Source: Petunia secreta
Taxonomy: Eukaryota; Streptophyta; Magnoliopsida; Solanales; Solanaceae
Direction of reading: 5' to 3'
Assembly: GCA_029990175.1 (NCBI GenBank)
Contig: JARKIP010000023.1
Span: 22,773,501 to 22,837,500 of the forward strand
DNA length: 64,000 nucleotides
Shown: positions 1 through 11,154 of the stretch, piece by piece
How positions within the stretch are numbered: the first letter of the stretch is position 1
How the letters are laid out: each line of letters opens with the position of its first letter
Program-made: the position numbers and the translations under genes
Notes under the pieces: generated by a model
Told to the model about the DNA's origin: nothing
The model's database searches: none
Seen by the model: only the letters and a program-made list of their open reading frames with translations

Positions 1-373
1 TCATGGTTTTTCCCACAGGGGAATTGCAACATATTACAACAACTTTCAGCTAGCCTATCACAATTCTTCCAAATTATTCCGCACTGGCAAAAAATTAATC
101 CAAATATTATGCACACTTGAAAAAAATTGTACGAGCGGGAACATAAAATGCTGCGCTTTAATTTAGTGTCACAGATATTTCATATTTATTTAAAATCACA
201 ACATTTTGATTTGTGAGCTCAACTCGAGATTTATATAGCTTGTAGATCTTAATCAAACATGACCTTCTAAATGAGCCTTCCCTAAAAAATGAGCCACGAC
301 ATCATCTTCCAATTCCATGGATGTTTTTGAAAAACTTTGAGAAAAACTCGGCTTCCGGAGAAAAGAAACATAT
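1..373 (-). mobile_element. Long LTR-like sequence, distal part
   Basis: AT-rich noncoding DNA with no supported gene. It lies left of the copia element, and its continuation resumes after that element's target duplication at 5179, so the two pieces were one sequence before insertion. I read the whole as part of a long minus-strand LTR because the other end (about 8437) begins with a TG-type terminus on the minus strand. The family is not identified. Confidence 0.35.
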
Positions 374-378
374 AATTA
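374..378. repeat. Target-site duplication, left (AATTA)
   Basis: AATTA stands immediately before the copia 5' LTR and is repeated immediately after the 3' LTR at 5174-5178. Five bases is the usual duplication for Ty1/copia integrase. Confidence 0.85.
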
Positions 379-583
379 TATTGTAAATAGATTATGGTAA
401 ATAGATTAGTTATGTAAATTGTATAGTGGGCCAAGCCCGTTAGGTTTACTTGGTCTCTAAGTTAGGTTTAGGGTTAGGTTTTCTCTAGGTTTCTTTTGTA
501 TAAATAGGGGACTCCCCCATCAATGAAAGCAAGAGTTTTCACCCAAATATTATTTCTCTCGTGTGAGTGTGTTCGGTTTTACA
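379..583 (+). repeat. Copia 5' LTR
   Basis: 205 bp, starting TATTGTAAATAG and ending TTTTACA. It matches 4969-5173 nearly base for base and is followed directly by the primer-binding site. It holds a TATA box at 499-507. Confidence 0.93.
499..507 (+). promoter_or_regulatory. TATA box in copia 5' LTR
   Basis: TATAAATAG lies 77 bp before the LTR end, a normal place for the U3/R boundary of a short copia LTR. The same motif is present in the 3' LTR. Confidence 0.7.
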
Positions 584-595
584 TGGTATCAGAGC
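584..595 (+). other. Primer-binding site, initiator tRNA-Met type
   Basis: TGGTATCAGAGC immediately follows the LTR. This is the standard plant copia primer site, complementary to the 3' end of initiator methionine tRNA, where minus-strand cDNA synthesis starts. Confidence 0.9.
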
Positions 596-624
596 CATCG
601 TGAAACTCTTCAAGTAGAAAAGTA

Positions 625-1695
625 ATGGAGGCTCCAAAAGGTGATGTTGCAGCCGTACGGAAGACAATCTCTCCATACGATATCACTTCGAATGATAATC
701 CTGGTTTGATTATCACACAGGTACAGTTGACCAGTGAAAACTATGAGGAATGGGCGCGGTCGGTTAGAACGGCGCTGCGTGCAAGGAAGAAATTTGGTTT
801 TGTTGACGGATCGATCAAGATGCCCGATGAAAAGTCGATTGATTATGAGGATTGGTGGACTATCAATTCTCTTCTAGTGTCATGGATTAGGAATTCGATC
901 GAGCCTACTCTTCGGACCACCATATCGCACATGGAAGTAGCGAAAGATCTGTGGGAGAGTATTCGAGAACGTTTCTCCGTGGGAAACGGACCTCGGATTC
1001 AGGAATTAAAAGCGGCTTTGGCCGGTTGTAAGCAAAAGGGATTAACTGTTGCTGCTTACTATGGAAAACTGGCTATGTTGTGGGAAGAACTAGGAAATTG
1101 TGATAAGTTTCCAACTTGCTCGTGTGGAAACTGCACTTGCAATCTAACGGTTGCACTGGAGAAGAAAAGGGAAGAAGATAGGGTTCACTTATTCCTTATG
1201 GGCCTGGATGAAAGTCTTTATGGAACTGTCCGTTCCAATCTCTTGGCTCAGGAGCCGTTGCCATCGATGAATCAAGTCTACCAAAAGGTAATCCAAGATG
1301 AACGGGTCAAAGGGATGGCACGAACTCAGGAAGAACGAGGGGAGGTGACGGCGTTTGCTGCACAACGATCACAACCGCCGAAGACAGGCTATAAGGAGTG
1401 TCACTTGTGTGATCGAGGAGGACATCCTCCGGAACGCTGCTATGAAGTCATTGGCTATCCGGAGGGGTGGGTGCATTATCCGAAGCAAGGCACTTCGAAT
1501 GGAGGACGTGGTAGAGAAAGAGCTGAAGGTAACAAAGGTGGAAGAGGTCGTGGACATCAACCGTTTGGTTCAAATGCTGGTCGGGGACGTGGCAATAATC
1601 GAGCAAATGCTGCTCAAGCTGAGCTCGAGAATGGAGAAAACGGACACATGAGTGTGCCCGGACAGACTAACCTGTCCGGAATAACAGGTGATTAG
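625..1695 (+). CDS. gag: Copia Gag (capsid/nucleocapsid)
   Basis: A 356-residue open frame from the first ATG after the primer site. Gag forms the cytoplasmic virus-like particle that packages element RNA. The N-terminal half carries the copia-type gag domain (NPGLIITQVQLTSENYEEW near residue 25, then a helical region to about 230). A CCHC zinc knuckle, C-x2-C-x4-H-x4-C (CHLCDRGGHPPERC), lies near residue 255 and is followed by an Arg/Gly-rich tail suited to RNA binding. The frame ends at TAG 1693-1695, exactly before the protease part, and the same frame then stays open to 3444. In most plant copia elements gag and pol are one frame, so this stop is either a mutation or a readthrough point. 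The frame has no other lesion. Confidence 0.92.
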   Translation: MEAPKGDVAAVRKTISPYDITSNDNPGLIITQVQLTSENYEEWARSVRTALRARKKFGFVDGSIKMPDEKSIDYEDWWTINSLLVSWIRNSIEPTLRTTISHMEVAKDLWESIRERFSVGNGPRIQELKAALAGCKQKGLTVAAYYGKLAMLWEELGNCDKFPTCSCGNCTCNLTVALEKKREEDRVHLFLMGLDESLYGTVRSNLLAQEPLPSMNQVYQKVIQDERVKGMARTQEERGEVTAFAAQRSQPPKTGYKECHLCDRGGHPPERCYEVIGYPEGWVHYPKQGTSNGGRGRERAEGNKGGRGRGHQPFGSNAGRGRGNNRANAAQAELENGENGHMSVPGQTNLSGITGD

Positions 1696-3444
1696 TTGCA
1701 GATGCTGTTCGATTTGCTGAAAAAGGAGAAGGCAAGCACAAGTGAACCATCGATCGGTAAGAAAACTCATCCTTCGTGGATTATTGACACGGGGGCGTCA
1801 AATCACATGACCGGTCAGATAAGTATTTTGGAGAATTTACGAACAATACCAAAGTGTCCGGTAGGTTTACCGAACGGAAGCAGTACGATGGCGACTCAGG
1901 AAGGATCCATCAGATTTAACGAAGACATGGTTCTTCACGGAGTGTTATATGTGCCCGAAATGACTTGCAACTTGATTTCTGTGTCTCAATTAATTAATCA
2001 AGTTGGTTGCAATATAAATTTCACTAATGATTTGTGTGTTATGCAGGACCGGGCTACGGGGAAGTTGATTGGAGCGGGTGAACAAAAGAACGGACTCTAC
2101 TACTTTCGGACGATACCCGTGGTGAAAGCGGTGAAGGTTGATGTGGTAGACTTATGGCATCAAAGGTTGGGACATCCTTCGATGCAAGTGACAAAATCTC
2201 TTTCAGTCTTAGAAGATAGTGGGAAATGTAGATTAGAAGAAAAAGCATGTGATGTATGCCTTAGGGCAAAACAAACTAAAAATGTATTTCCTCCGAGTAA
2301 TAATAAAGCTGCTGAACCTTTTGATTTAGTTCACTGTGACTTGTGGGGTCCTTATAGAACTGAGTCTTCGTGTGGTGCATCATATTTTTTTACTGTTGTC
2401 GATGATTGTTCACGAGGAGTATGGGTGTTCCTGTTAGTTGATAAGAAAGAGGTCGGACAAAAATTGAAGGGTTTCTTTGCAATGGTGGAGAGACAATTCA
2501 ATAAACGGGTTAAGTGCGTTCGGAGTGATAATGGAACCGAATTTGTAAGTCTGAAAGAGTATTTTCTCGAACAAGGGATCTTGTTCCAAACTTCGTGTGT
2601 GGGGACACCCCAGCAAAACGGTAGAGTTGAACAGAAACATAGACATATCTTAAACGTGGCACGGGCGCTACGTTTTCAAGCTAATTTACCGATTGACTTC
2701 TGGGGAGAATGTGTGATGACGGCATGTTATTTGATTAACCGGACACCCACTACGTTGTTGAATGGGAAGACACCTTACGATATCTTGATGGGTGTGACAC
2801 CGAATTATGATCATTTGAGGGTGTTCGGTTGCTTATGTTATGCTCGCAATCAAGGACGAACAAGTGACAAGTTTGAAAGTAGGAGTCGTCGATGTGTGTT
2901 TTTGGGTTATCCAAATGGGAAGAAAGCGTGGAAAATGTATGATTTGGAGACAAAGGAGTTTGTGTTCTCGAGGGATGTGGTGTTTTACGAAAAGGAATTT
3001 CCATTCGCCTCCAAGGAGACTGATACCGAAAAACGGACACAAGATACGACTTCTGTCACCGTTGCATTGGAGGAGGAAGAGGAGAGTGTGCAAGGAAGGA
3101 GGGGTGTTGAACCCGAAGTCGTGACTCCGGTGATTGAACCCGAAGTGGTGACTCCGGAAGCTGAACCTGAGGTGGTTCCCGAAGTTGAACCCGAAGAGTT
3201 GGGTCGGGGAAAACGAACTAAGAAAGAGAATATCTTGCTGAGAGACTTTGTTACTAATACGGTCCAAAAGATGAGTCACCGGGTATCGTCCTGTGTTCGA
3301 AAGTCTGCTTGTTCATCTGTTTCTCAAAAACCCTCTGGTAAGCCCTATCCTCTAGCACACTATGTCAATTGTGATAATTTCTCTTCGAAACATGTGAGTT
3401 TTCTTGCAGCTATAACGCAAGGACATGAGCCTACCTCATATTAG
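1696..3444 (+). pseudogene. pol: Copia Pol part 1: protease and integrase
   Basis: In frame with gag and open for 582 codons without a normal ATG at its front. The protease active site is WIIDTGASNHMTG (about residues 28-40). The GAG-pre-integrase zinc finger follows (LWHQRLGHPS ... CDVCLRAKQ). The integrase core shows the three acidic residues: Asp in HCDLWGP, Asp in RSDNGTEF and Glu in GRVEQKHRH. The C-terminal GKTPYDILMG and an acidic, repeat-rich linker (EPEVVTP copies) come next. The frame ends at TAG 3442-3444, which falls where RT begins, and coding similarity continues in the same frame beyond it. This second stop looks like an inactivating point mutation of a Glu or Gln codon. Protease and integrase themselves appear intact. 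Confidence 0.9.
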
Positions 3445-3993
3445 GAGGCGGTAAAAAGTGACAAATGGAGAACAGCCATGGGGGAAGAATTGAAGGCATT
3501 GGAAGCGAACAGAACCTGGGAGATAGTTCGCTTGCCTACCGGGAAGAAGGCCCTCGGATGTCGATGGGTATACAAGATAAAGTACAACTCGGATGGAACT
3601 ATTGAAAGGTACAAAGCAAGATTGGTGATTTTTGGAAATCACCAAATCGAAGGGGTTGATTATACGGAGACATTTGCACCGGTTGCAAAGATGGTGACTG
3701 TCCGAGTTTTTCTGGCCGTAGCAGCTGCCAAAAATTGGGAATTGCATCAGATGGATGTGCACAATGTATTTTTGCATGGTGATCTTCACGAGGAAGTATA
3801 TATGAAATTGCCTCCGGGACATCGCATGACGGGGAGAGAAGCTGTGTGTCGCCTTCGAAAATCATTGTATGGATTAAAACAAGCTCCCCGATGTTGGTTT
3901 GCGAAGTTGTCTGCTGCACTTAAGCAATATGGGTTTCGACAATCATATTCGGATTACTCATTATTTACGATGAGAAGGGAAATGTGCATTTAA
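3445..3993 (+). pseudogene. pol: Copia Pol part 2: reverse transcriptase, N-terminal half
   Basis: Continues the gag-pol frame after the TAG. RT motifs are clear: GCRWVYKIKYNSDG, YKARLVIFGN, EGVDYTETFAPVAK and the LHQMDVHNVFLHG catalytic-Asp region (usually DVHNAFLHG, so Ala has become Val). SLYGLKQAPRCWF and the start of SLFT follow. The frame runs into a TAA at 3991-3993, because one base is missing near 3975-3984, and the remainder of RT continues one frame over with a short overlap. Confidence 0.9.
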
Positions 3994-4961
3994 ATGTGCT
4001 TGTTTATGTGGATGATCTGATTATATCTGGTAATGATTCGAAGGCAATTCGAATTTTTAAGTTATATCTCTCGAAATGTTTCCATATGAAGGATTTAGGT
4101 GCCTTGAAATACTTCTTGAGAGTTGAAGTGGCAAGGGCTCCGAAAGGAATCTTCCTGTGTCAGAGGAAGTATGCATTGGATATCATATCGGAAACAGGCT
4201 TGTTGGGGGCAAAACCGGTTGGTACACCGATAGAACAAAACCATCGCTTGGCACTTGTGACTGGTCGTTTTATCAAAGATCCTGAACGCTATCGGCGACT
4301 GGTAGGAAGATTGATTTACTTGTGTTTTACACGACCGGATTTGTCCTATAGTGTGCATGTGTTGTCGCAATTCATGCAGAGTCCCCGTATTGAGCATATG
4401 GAAGCGGCACTCAGGGTTGTTCGATATTTGAAAGGCTGTCCGGTACAAGGCATTGTATTTCATTCTCAGTGTGATCTGAGATTGCACGGGTGGTGTGACT
4501 CTGATTGGGCAGGCTGTCCGTTGACACGTCGATCGTTAACAGGTTGGTATGTGTCGTTAGGGGACTCACCGATATCTTGGAGAACGAAGAAGCAACAGAT
4601 CGTGTCGAGGTCCTCCGCTGAGGCAGAATATAGATCGATGGCGATGACTGTGTGTGAATTGAAGTGGTTGAAAGGGATTTTATGGAACCTTGGAATTGAT
4701 CACGACTCTCCGATAAATTTGAAGTGTGACAGTCAAGCTGCGTTACATATTGCTCGGAATCCAGTCTTTCACGAACGCACTAAACATATCGAAGTCGACT
4801 GTTATTTTGTTCGGAATGAAATCATCGGAGGAGTCATTCGTCCCAGCTATGTGCCTACGACCACGCAACTTGCTGATATTTTTACGAAGGCGCTGGGACG
4901 CGCCCAGTTCGAATTCTTCCTAAACAAGTTGGGCATAAGGAACCCTCAAGCTCCAACTTGA
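3984..4961 (+). pseudogene. pol: Copia Pol part 3: RT catalytic motif and RNase H
   Basis: Frame 3 continuation of pol. It starts with NVLVYVDDLIISG, holding the YVDD catalytic pair, then KDLGALKYFLRVEVAR (normally KYFLGVEVAR), the GRLIYLCFTRPDLSY region and RNase H. RNase H shows the copia signature: CDSDWAGC, SRSSAEAEYRS, LKCDSQAALHIARNPVFHERTKHIEVD and QLADIFTKAL. The stop TGA at 4959-4961 overlaps the polypurine tract, a usual economy in copia elements. Only the upstream frameshift disables this part. Confidence 0.92.
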
Positions 4962-4968
4962 GGGGGGG
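4959..4968 (+). other. Polypurine tract
   Basis: TGAGGGGGGG directly before the 3' LTR. This is the plus-strand DNA priming site, and it shares bases with the pol stop codon. Confidence 0.85.
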
Positions 4969-5173
4969 TATTGTAAATAGATTATGGTAAATAGATTAGT
5001 TATGTAAATTGTATAGTGGGCCAAGCCCGTTAGGTTTACTTGGTCTCTAAGTTAGGTATAGGGTTAGGTTTTCTCTAGGTTTCTTTTGTATAAATAGGGA
5101 CTCCCCCCATCAATGAAAGCAAGAGTTTTCACCCAAATATTATTTCTCTCGTGTGAGTGTGTTCGATTTTACA
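4969..5173 (+). repeat. Copia 3' LTR
   Basis: 205 bp. Compared with the 5' LTR it has GGTATAGGG for GGTTTAGGG, TTCGATTTT for TTCGGTTTT, and GGGACTCCCCCC for GGGGACTCCCCC. It is followed by the AATTA duplication at 5174-5178. Confidence 0.93.
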
Positions 5174-6298
5174 AATTATAATCAATTTTTGGTTTACAAA
5201 AACTATTCCGAAACTGGCTTGGTTTTCTTATCCAAAAGTATATTCGAATCCTGATTTAATTCGTGCACCATAGAGACCGCATAATTAATTAACACACTTC
5301 ACATATTGAAATTAATTCTAATTTTTCAGAAGCAATCTTACAAAAGTAAATCATGATTTATTCCAATTAAATTATATAATTGCACCCCTCAATTAAATTT
5401 GAATTCTTCTAATAAAATTTATTTTTAATGTATAAATAGAATAAAATTAACGCATCATTATATCTTGCTCCCTCTGGTTAAGGTTCTTAACATCCTTGAA
5501 CTTGATTGAGAATTAAATAATCACCTAGATTTGCTGACTATTGCCGATAAAACTCAGAGTCATTAACAGACCATAAGATGCAACAATCTTTGCTAGACTA
5601 AGAATAATAAGCACATGAGATACATTTTAAGAAGTGAGTAAATTATTTACGCTCCCAACTTTACTTTAACAACTAAATTTCTACCTCAACTATGAATAAT
5701 ATTTATCCCCCTCCCCTCTTCTTTTATCTCTTTTTTTTTTCCAAACAAAAAGTAAGAAAAAAAATAATTTACTTTACCATCTAGATTATCAAAACTTTAC
5801 TTTCTCCTTTTATATTATGATATTTTTTATTATATGTTACGGACTAACTTGTAAAGAAGATTGTCACTCATTTTCTGAACGAGTTGCGACCGGCACTCGG
5901 TACCTAAACTTGACCGAGCGAACCCTTGAAACTTGCCTGTGATATTATATTTCTGTAACGCTATGCAAATTGATGTACTCTTAAAAACGACTTCAATAAA
6001 CAAATCTTGAGACAAAACTCTTCTTGAAATTATTTCAATAAAATAAATAACTTTATCATATTTTGTGCTAGACTATACAAAATGGACAACTACACCCAAT
6101 TACTAAACTGTCTATGAAGCCTCTAAGAATTTATACCTGACACCACTAATAATAATAAGACAGAGTGGGAATGAAGAATCTCCACGAACAAATGCGGAGC
6201 TCACCAATCAACTGGGTAGTGGGAGAGTATCCTAGCTCTTAGCCTGCTTGCCTGCAAAACTTGCGCCTACATTGACATAGGTCAATGTAGGTTCCCAT

Positions 6299-6674
6299 GA
6301 AGAGAACGTCAGTACACCACAACGGTACTCAGTGAGTCTCAACGACCGCCCCACTAAAGCGGGAACGAGACACTTAAAAGGAACTTGAGATGCACATAAT
6401 TCAGTAAAACCACGAGGACATAAAACATTTAAAGAGACTGAAGTAACTTGAAACCATAAAATTCTAAACTTTAGACATATATATATGAAGAGAACGTCAG
6501 TACACCACAACGGTACTCAGTGAGTCTCAACGACCCCCCACTAAAGCGGGAACGAGACACTTAAAAGGAACTTGAGATGCACATAATTCAGTAAAACCAC
6601 GAGGACATAAAACATTTAAAGAGACTGAAGTAACTTGAAACCATAAAATTCTAAACTTTAGACATATATATATA
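6299..6674. repeat. Tandem duplication, 188-bp unit, two copies
   Basis: The block beginning GAAGAGAACGTCAGTACACC at 6299 recurs at 6487 almost unchanged. A third, partial copy (the last 35 bp or so) starts near 6681. Every copy ends in a short TA run, and the last one leads into the 100-bp AT tract. Confidence 0.9.
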
Positions 6675-6713
6675 AATATATAGTAACTTGAAACCATAAA
6701 ATTCTAAACTTTA

Positions 6714-6818
<105 letters not shown>

Positions 6819-8437
6819 TTTCTTTACTTTTTGGGGAGTACCAGTTAACTCTGACATAACATGATTTCATAAAGTCACAGTGTGATCGGCACGGGTTCGA
6901 TCCCCGTCTGATCGAATAGGCCCCTTCACTGTGGCGCCACACAGTTCCAGGTGATAGCATGCTGCGCGTTTTGTGCCTTGGCCGTGTCAGGCAAATCTTA
7001 TAATAAACTCCTACTCTGACATGAGTAGTTTCGGGGTCAACAATAACCACTAAAGGTTACGAGGCCCTTCTCAGAATCTAAAGGTAACTCCCAAAATATT
7101 TTTCATAAAACTTTACTTAACCACTTTAAGTTCCAATAAATTCCTTGAACATAATCCATGAATATAAACCGTAATACTCTTGAGTAAAACTTGACATGAA
7201 CACATGAAAGGATCATTCAAAATAGTTTTAAATATTCTTTAATTCATAATACCTTGACATATAAAATCACGTAAATTAAATATGAACATAAATGTGCATA
7301 ACTCCATGATAAACTCTTGAAAGTTAACTAGAATGAGGTTAAGCTAATATGCACTATCTCGCTCCAATTAAGCACATACTAGCTCTTTAAGACATTTAAT
7401 CAAACACTTTAGATACATGATTTGTGAGTAAAACCTCTTTAATAAAAGGTTATATCAACTCACCTCGATTACTCCACAAGCCTAAACGTAACTCCAATCA
7501 ACACACTTCACGTTACCAAATCAACTACAACAACCATAAATTTATGTAATCAATGCCAAAGTTTCAATCTTTTTTCCAATTCAAGAATTTAGGCTCAACT
7601 CTTGGCTTTCTAGGTTGTGGGTAAATCCTTGTTCTTTTTAAAAATTTCTATTCTCAAATACTATCTATAGCATTACTCCAAAATAGAAAATTCAATAATA
7701 TGATTGGAGAGTTAAAATAATTACCCCTTTGAACAACTCTTGAAAATATTCTCCTTAACTCCTTAGGAGGATTCTTGAAGAGTTCCTTTTTTATTACTTG
7801 ACTTTGCACTACTTTTAGCTCTTAGAGATGATAACAATATTAGTAAATTTTTTTGTAAAACTTGCTGGGAATTTTCCACGCATAAAAGTGCTGCGTTTTG
7901 CTATTACAGAGAATGAGCTTTCTCCCTTCTTTTGATATGTTGTATCTTTACGGAAGTAAGTGACTAATTATCACGTAATGGTCTTGGACCTCTTGTTTCA
8001 GCCCACTATGGGCCTTTAATATATTTTTATAGTGGGCAGCCCAACTTGGAGACACACTTAATTATTTAGTCCTCCAACTTTAACTCTCTACAATCAATTT
8101 AGCACTCCAATAATGTGGAGAATTTAATCTGCTAGATGTATTTCCAATACCACTAATCTTTGTGCACTAACTATTTTATGTATTACATACCATACTCTTA
8201 TAGATATACTTTATACTCGAATTTCACGCACATAAAATGCGCCTTATTAAATTATTCTCCATTTCGACAAAGTCCTACAATTTAAAATAATTTGAGGAAC
8301 GTAACAAAGATACATATTATTACGAAATAAAAAAATGAACAAGAATAATAATTGGGCATGTAAGTTAACTAAAATAGTTTTCTTGTGTCAACAATTTTAC
8401 GATAACAAGAAGTAAGACTCAGAACTAGGTTATTACA

Positions 8438-8572
8438 CAATTAAAAATAAAATAAAGTAAACTTCAAAAGCACATACTTAATGCATGCAACACAAAAAGA
8501 AAAATAAAAAAAAAATCAGTAGATTTTAAGCCTTCTAACATAGCTATACAAATAAGTATTTCACTTTACACA
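8438..8572. other. AT-rich spacer
   Basis: Nothing recognisable between the end of the LTR-like sequence and the MULE-like element. Confidence 0.5.
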
Positions 8573-9612
8573 AAAATGACAACACTTTACCATTTTCAAA
8601 ACATAGCAATATTCTTTTAGAATAACAAGCAAATACATATAAAAAAGTGGATAAAATCTTGCAAGTCCTTCAAAAAACCCCTTACCACCCTCCCAGCCAC
8701 CCCCCATACTTCCCCGCTGGCACTCGGCAGAAACTTTATTTGTACATGCTATGTATGCATGATGTATCGCAATTGTATGGCCGTTTAATACATCACACAT
8801 GCACTGTATTTATAATGAACTGACAAACGTGTGAGTTTTTGCATTTTGTATCTGTAAGTGTATATACTTTGTATGTCAATTGTATGTCCACCATATATAA
8901 ATAACATATACTCCCTCTGTCTCAAATTATTTGTCCTCTTCACTTTTGCACGCCCTTTAAGAAATCATTAATGAGGGAGATATTTTACCCACCTTATTAT
9001 TCTCTCTTCAATAAATGTTATCTCTAGTTGTATTTTCAAGAACAATAATTACTAAGGGTAAAATGGAAAAAATATGAGGAATTCTACCTTGAATTCCTAA
9101 CTGCACAGTTATTTTGAGACGACCATTTTTAGTAAGAAGGACAAACATTTTGAGACGGAGTGAGTAATAGGTATACACCTAACATATCTACCCCGCAATC
9201 AACAACTACCCAAAACACACCATACCACATGAGATCTGTTGTAGCCACTGGAGAAACTCAAAAAAAAAAAAAAAAACAGTAGTGCTGAAACGAGCAGCGC
9301 CGACGAACAGAGAAGAGCATCGTCATCACCGACGCTGCTCTGTGAAAGATGATGAGGCTGGCAACGTATGAGGTAGATCCATCGCCAACGGAGGACATCA
9401 GATCCGTCGACGACACATGGGACACAGAAAGGCGCGAAAAGATGCCGTGATAGATGCCGGAGCCGAAAGAAATTTTGGTAAGCCAGCGCGGGGTCTTTGA
9501 AATGGGGGGGGGGGAGAGGAGAGAGAAGAAAGGAAGGAAAATTAGGGTTTTGCAAGGTTTGATGGCATAATTGTAAGATATTACTATGTTTGTTAAAGTG
9601 GATAAATATTGC
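8573..9612. mobile_element. MULE-like non-autonomous element with gene-like GC caps
   Basis: The two ends are imperfect inverted repeats: left around 8573-8625 (CAAAACATAGCAATATTCTT) and right, read on the minus strand from about 9612 (ACAAACATAGTAATATCTTA). The interior has a C-rich block on the left, a field of TGTATG/TGTATA repeats (about 8745-8905), and a G-rich, exon-like block on the right (9280-9560). No intact frame encodes a known protein. The same layout recurs at about 37.87-38.45, 51.1-52.35 and 53.54-54.43 kb. Mutator superfamily placement is inferred from the 9-bp duplication of the 51-kb relative. No duplication was found here. Confidence 0.45.
8911..9164. mobile_element. Stowaway-type MITE
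   Basis: 254 bp flanked by TA on both sides (8909-8910, 9165-9166). It starts CTCCCTCTGTCTCAAATTAT and on the minus strand starts CTCACTCCGTCTCAAAATG, the conserved Stowaway/Tc1-mariner terminus. It has no coding capacity and is nested in the MULE-like element. Confidence 0.88.
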
Positions 9613-10296
9613 AATTTTAAATAAATAAGTTCCCTACGTTGACACCTAGTATAATTAATCCTTTCTTTTATAATAAATCAAAAATATTTTATATGTATTC
9701 TTAAATATATTTTAAATTATAGTTTGATTTATGATAATCAAGACCGAGAAGACTAGACACAAAATAGCGGATAATCGAAAAAGTAAAATTTAAATATATA
9801 TACATATGAACACCTCCCCTTTGTAGGTATATACTCACACGGAGAGAGAGCAGAAGGGAGAGAAATATACATTATGTACATACATACATACTTAATGGAC
9901 TTAATACTAAAATGACAACCCAAAAAAGAAATGGCGTTAGGTACTATAATAATTCCATAAAAATACTAAAAAAATTTGATACCAAAGAACATATATTACT
10001 ATAATAGTATATACTTCTATTTAAATTATATCTAAAAAATCTTGGCTAAAACATTAAATGTTAGGGAGACTAAATTTTGTATCCGATGAAAGAGAGAAGA
10101 AATAGTATTTATATTTGAGGGGGAATTTAATTATTAAAGTATAATTGGAGAAGTAAATTTGAAACCAACTTTTGAAGAAAAGTTGGTGAAGTAAATTTGA
10201 AACCAACTCAAGCATAGAACTTCAACGCACTTTCTATTTAAAAGTTGGGGGGTGTATTCTTCTTTATCCTAAGAACCAGTAAAGCTTTACAAGCCA

Positions 10297-10343
<47 letters not shown>

Positions 10344-10560
10344 CAATTTAACCCCAAAGAAAAGGAAATCAATTTGTATCCTTTAAAGTTTGCACAGTAA
10401 ATCAATTACAAGGAATGTACCACCAATATGATGATGATTTACAAGAACATACCACATAGGTATGTCCTTTTTTATGGGATAGTTCTGGAATGGGACACTA
10501 ACTAATAAAAATTAAACTACCCCCTCGCCCTTGCATCTCAAACTAGTAGTATCTCACTCC
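9613..10560. other. AT-rich DNA without a gene
   Basis: No coding similarity. It contains an imperfect local duplication near 10140-10215 (GAAACCAACT repeated) and a pure A tract at 10298-10342. Confidence 0.5.
10298..10342. repeat. A45 homopolymer
   Basis: 45 consecutive A residues. It could be the tail of a retroposed copy, but no matching body or target duplication was seen. Confidence 0.9.
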
Positions 10561-10945
10561 ATTCATCTTCACGTTGTGCAATCCATTTCCACTCTTAAGG
10601 TATGTCCTTTGATTTCTTTTAATTCTTGGGTGCAAATTTGTAAGATCTCTCCCGTAGTCAAATTGTTGTAGCTTGTTTGAAGTTTGAAACATTTCGTGAG
10701 CCGAAAAGGAATATGGGGAGTCTAATGTACCTCCATTGTTAATGTTTTTATGGAAGAAAAGGGTTAGGTTGTAAATTTCATAGTGATTGATTGAAACAAA
10801 ACCCTAGTTGTTAAGTTAGAGGCATAGACGCAAAAACTCATATTACTTATTGTTAATCTAAGAGCCTGTCAGTGAAATTTGAGGAAATAATTTTGTGGAA
10901 TCTGGTATATTGAAGGCTGAGGGTCAGCGTCTTCTTTGGAGAAGA

Positions 10946-11075
10946 TGATCCTTGCGATCGCGCGACACCTTGCACGAACGCGCTGCCTGTCAACATTCCT
11001 TCTTCATGATCACGTCTGACCAGTCACGATCGCGTAGAAGTTTGTCACATAAGCATCACGATCGCGCATGTGCAT
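10946..11075. repeat. Cluster of CGATCGCG motifs
   Basis: Three near-identical GC-rich palindromic motifs (GCGATCGCGC, CACGATCGCG, CACGATCGCG) within 130 bp of otherwise ordinary sequence. Compare the GGCGGCCGCCC series at 43.07-43.66 kb. Confidence 0.6.
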
Positions 11076-11154
11076 TACGCAGTCAACTTTTTTCAAAACC
11101 CAGGCAGAAACAGAGTTAGCACATCTCACGGAAAGACAACCAACACAACCCAAT

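Larger units (their letters stand above)
379..5173 (+). mobile_element. Ty1/copia LTR retrotransposon, nearly complete
   Basis: A 4795-bp element with two 205-bp LTRs, an initiator-Met tRNA primer site, gag, protease, integrase, RT and RNase H in copia order, and a polypurine tract. The LTRs differ by two substitutions and by a shifted G/C run, so the insertion is fairly recent. Coding is broken by two in-frame TAG codons (1693-1695, 3442-3444) and one frameshift near 3984. The LTRs begin TA rather than TG. Gag sequence style suggests the Ale/Retrofit group, but lineage assignment is tentative. Confidence 0.95.

Noticed and set aside
6885..6925. tRNA-like B box (GGGTTCGATCCCCG)
   Set aside because: No A box, acceptor stem or cloverleaf partner could be found around it, so neither a tRNA nor a tRNA-derived SINE is supported.
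9199..9614. Minus-strand frames of 118 residues with poly-Phe ends
   Set aside because: They come from homopolymer and GC-cap sequence in the MULE-like element and have no domain or codon pattern.
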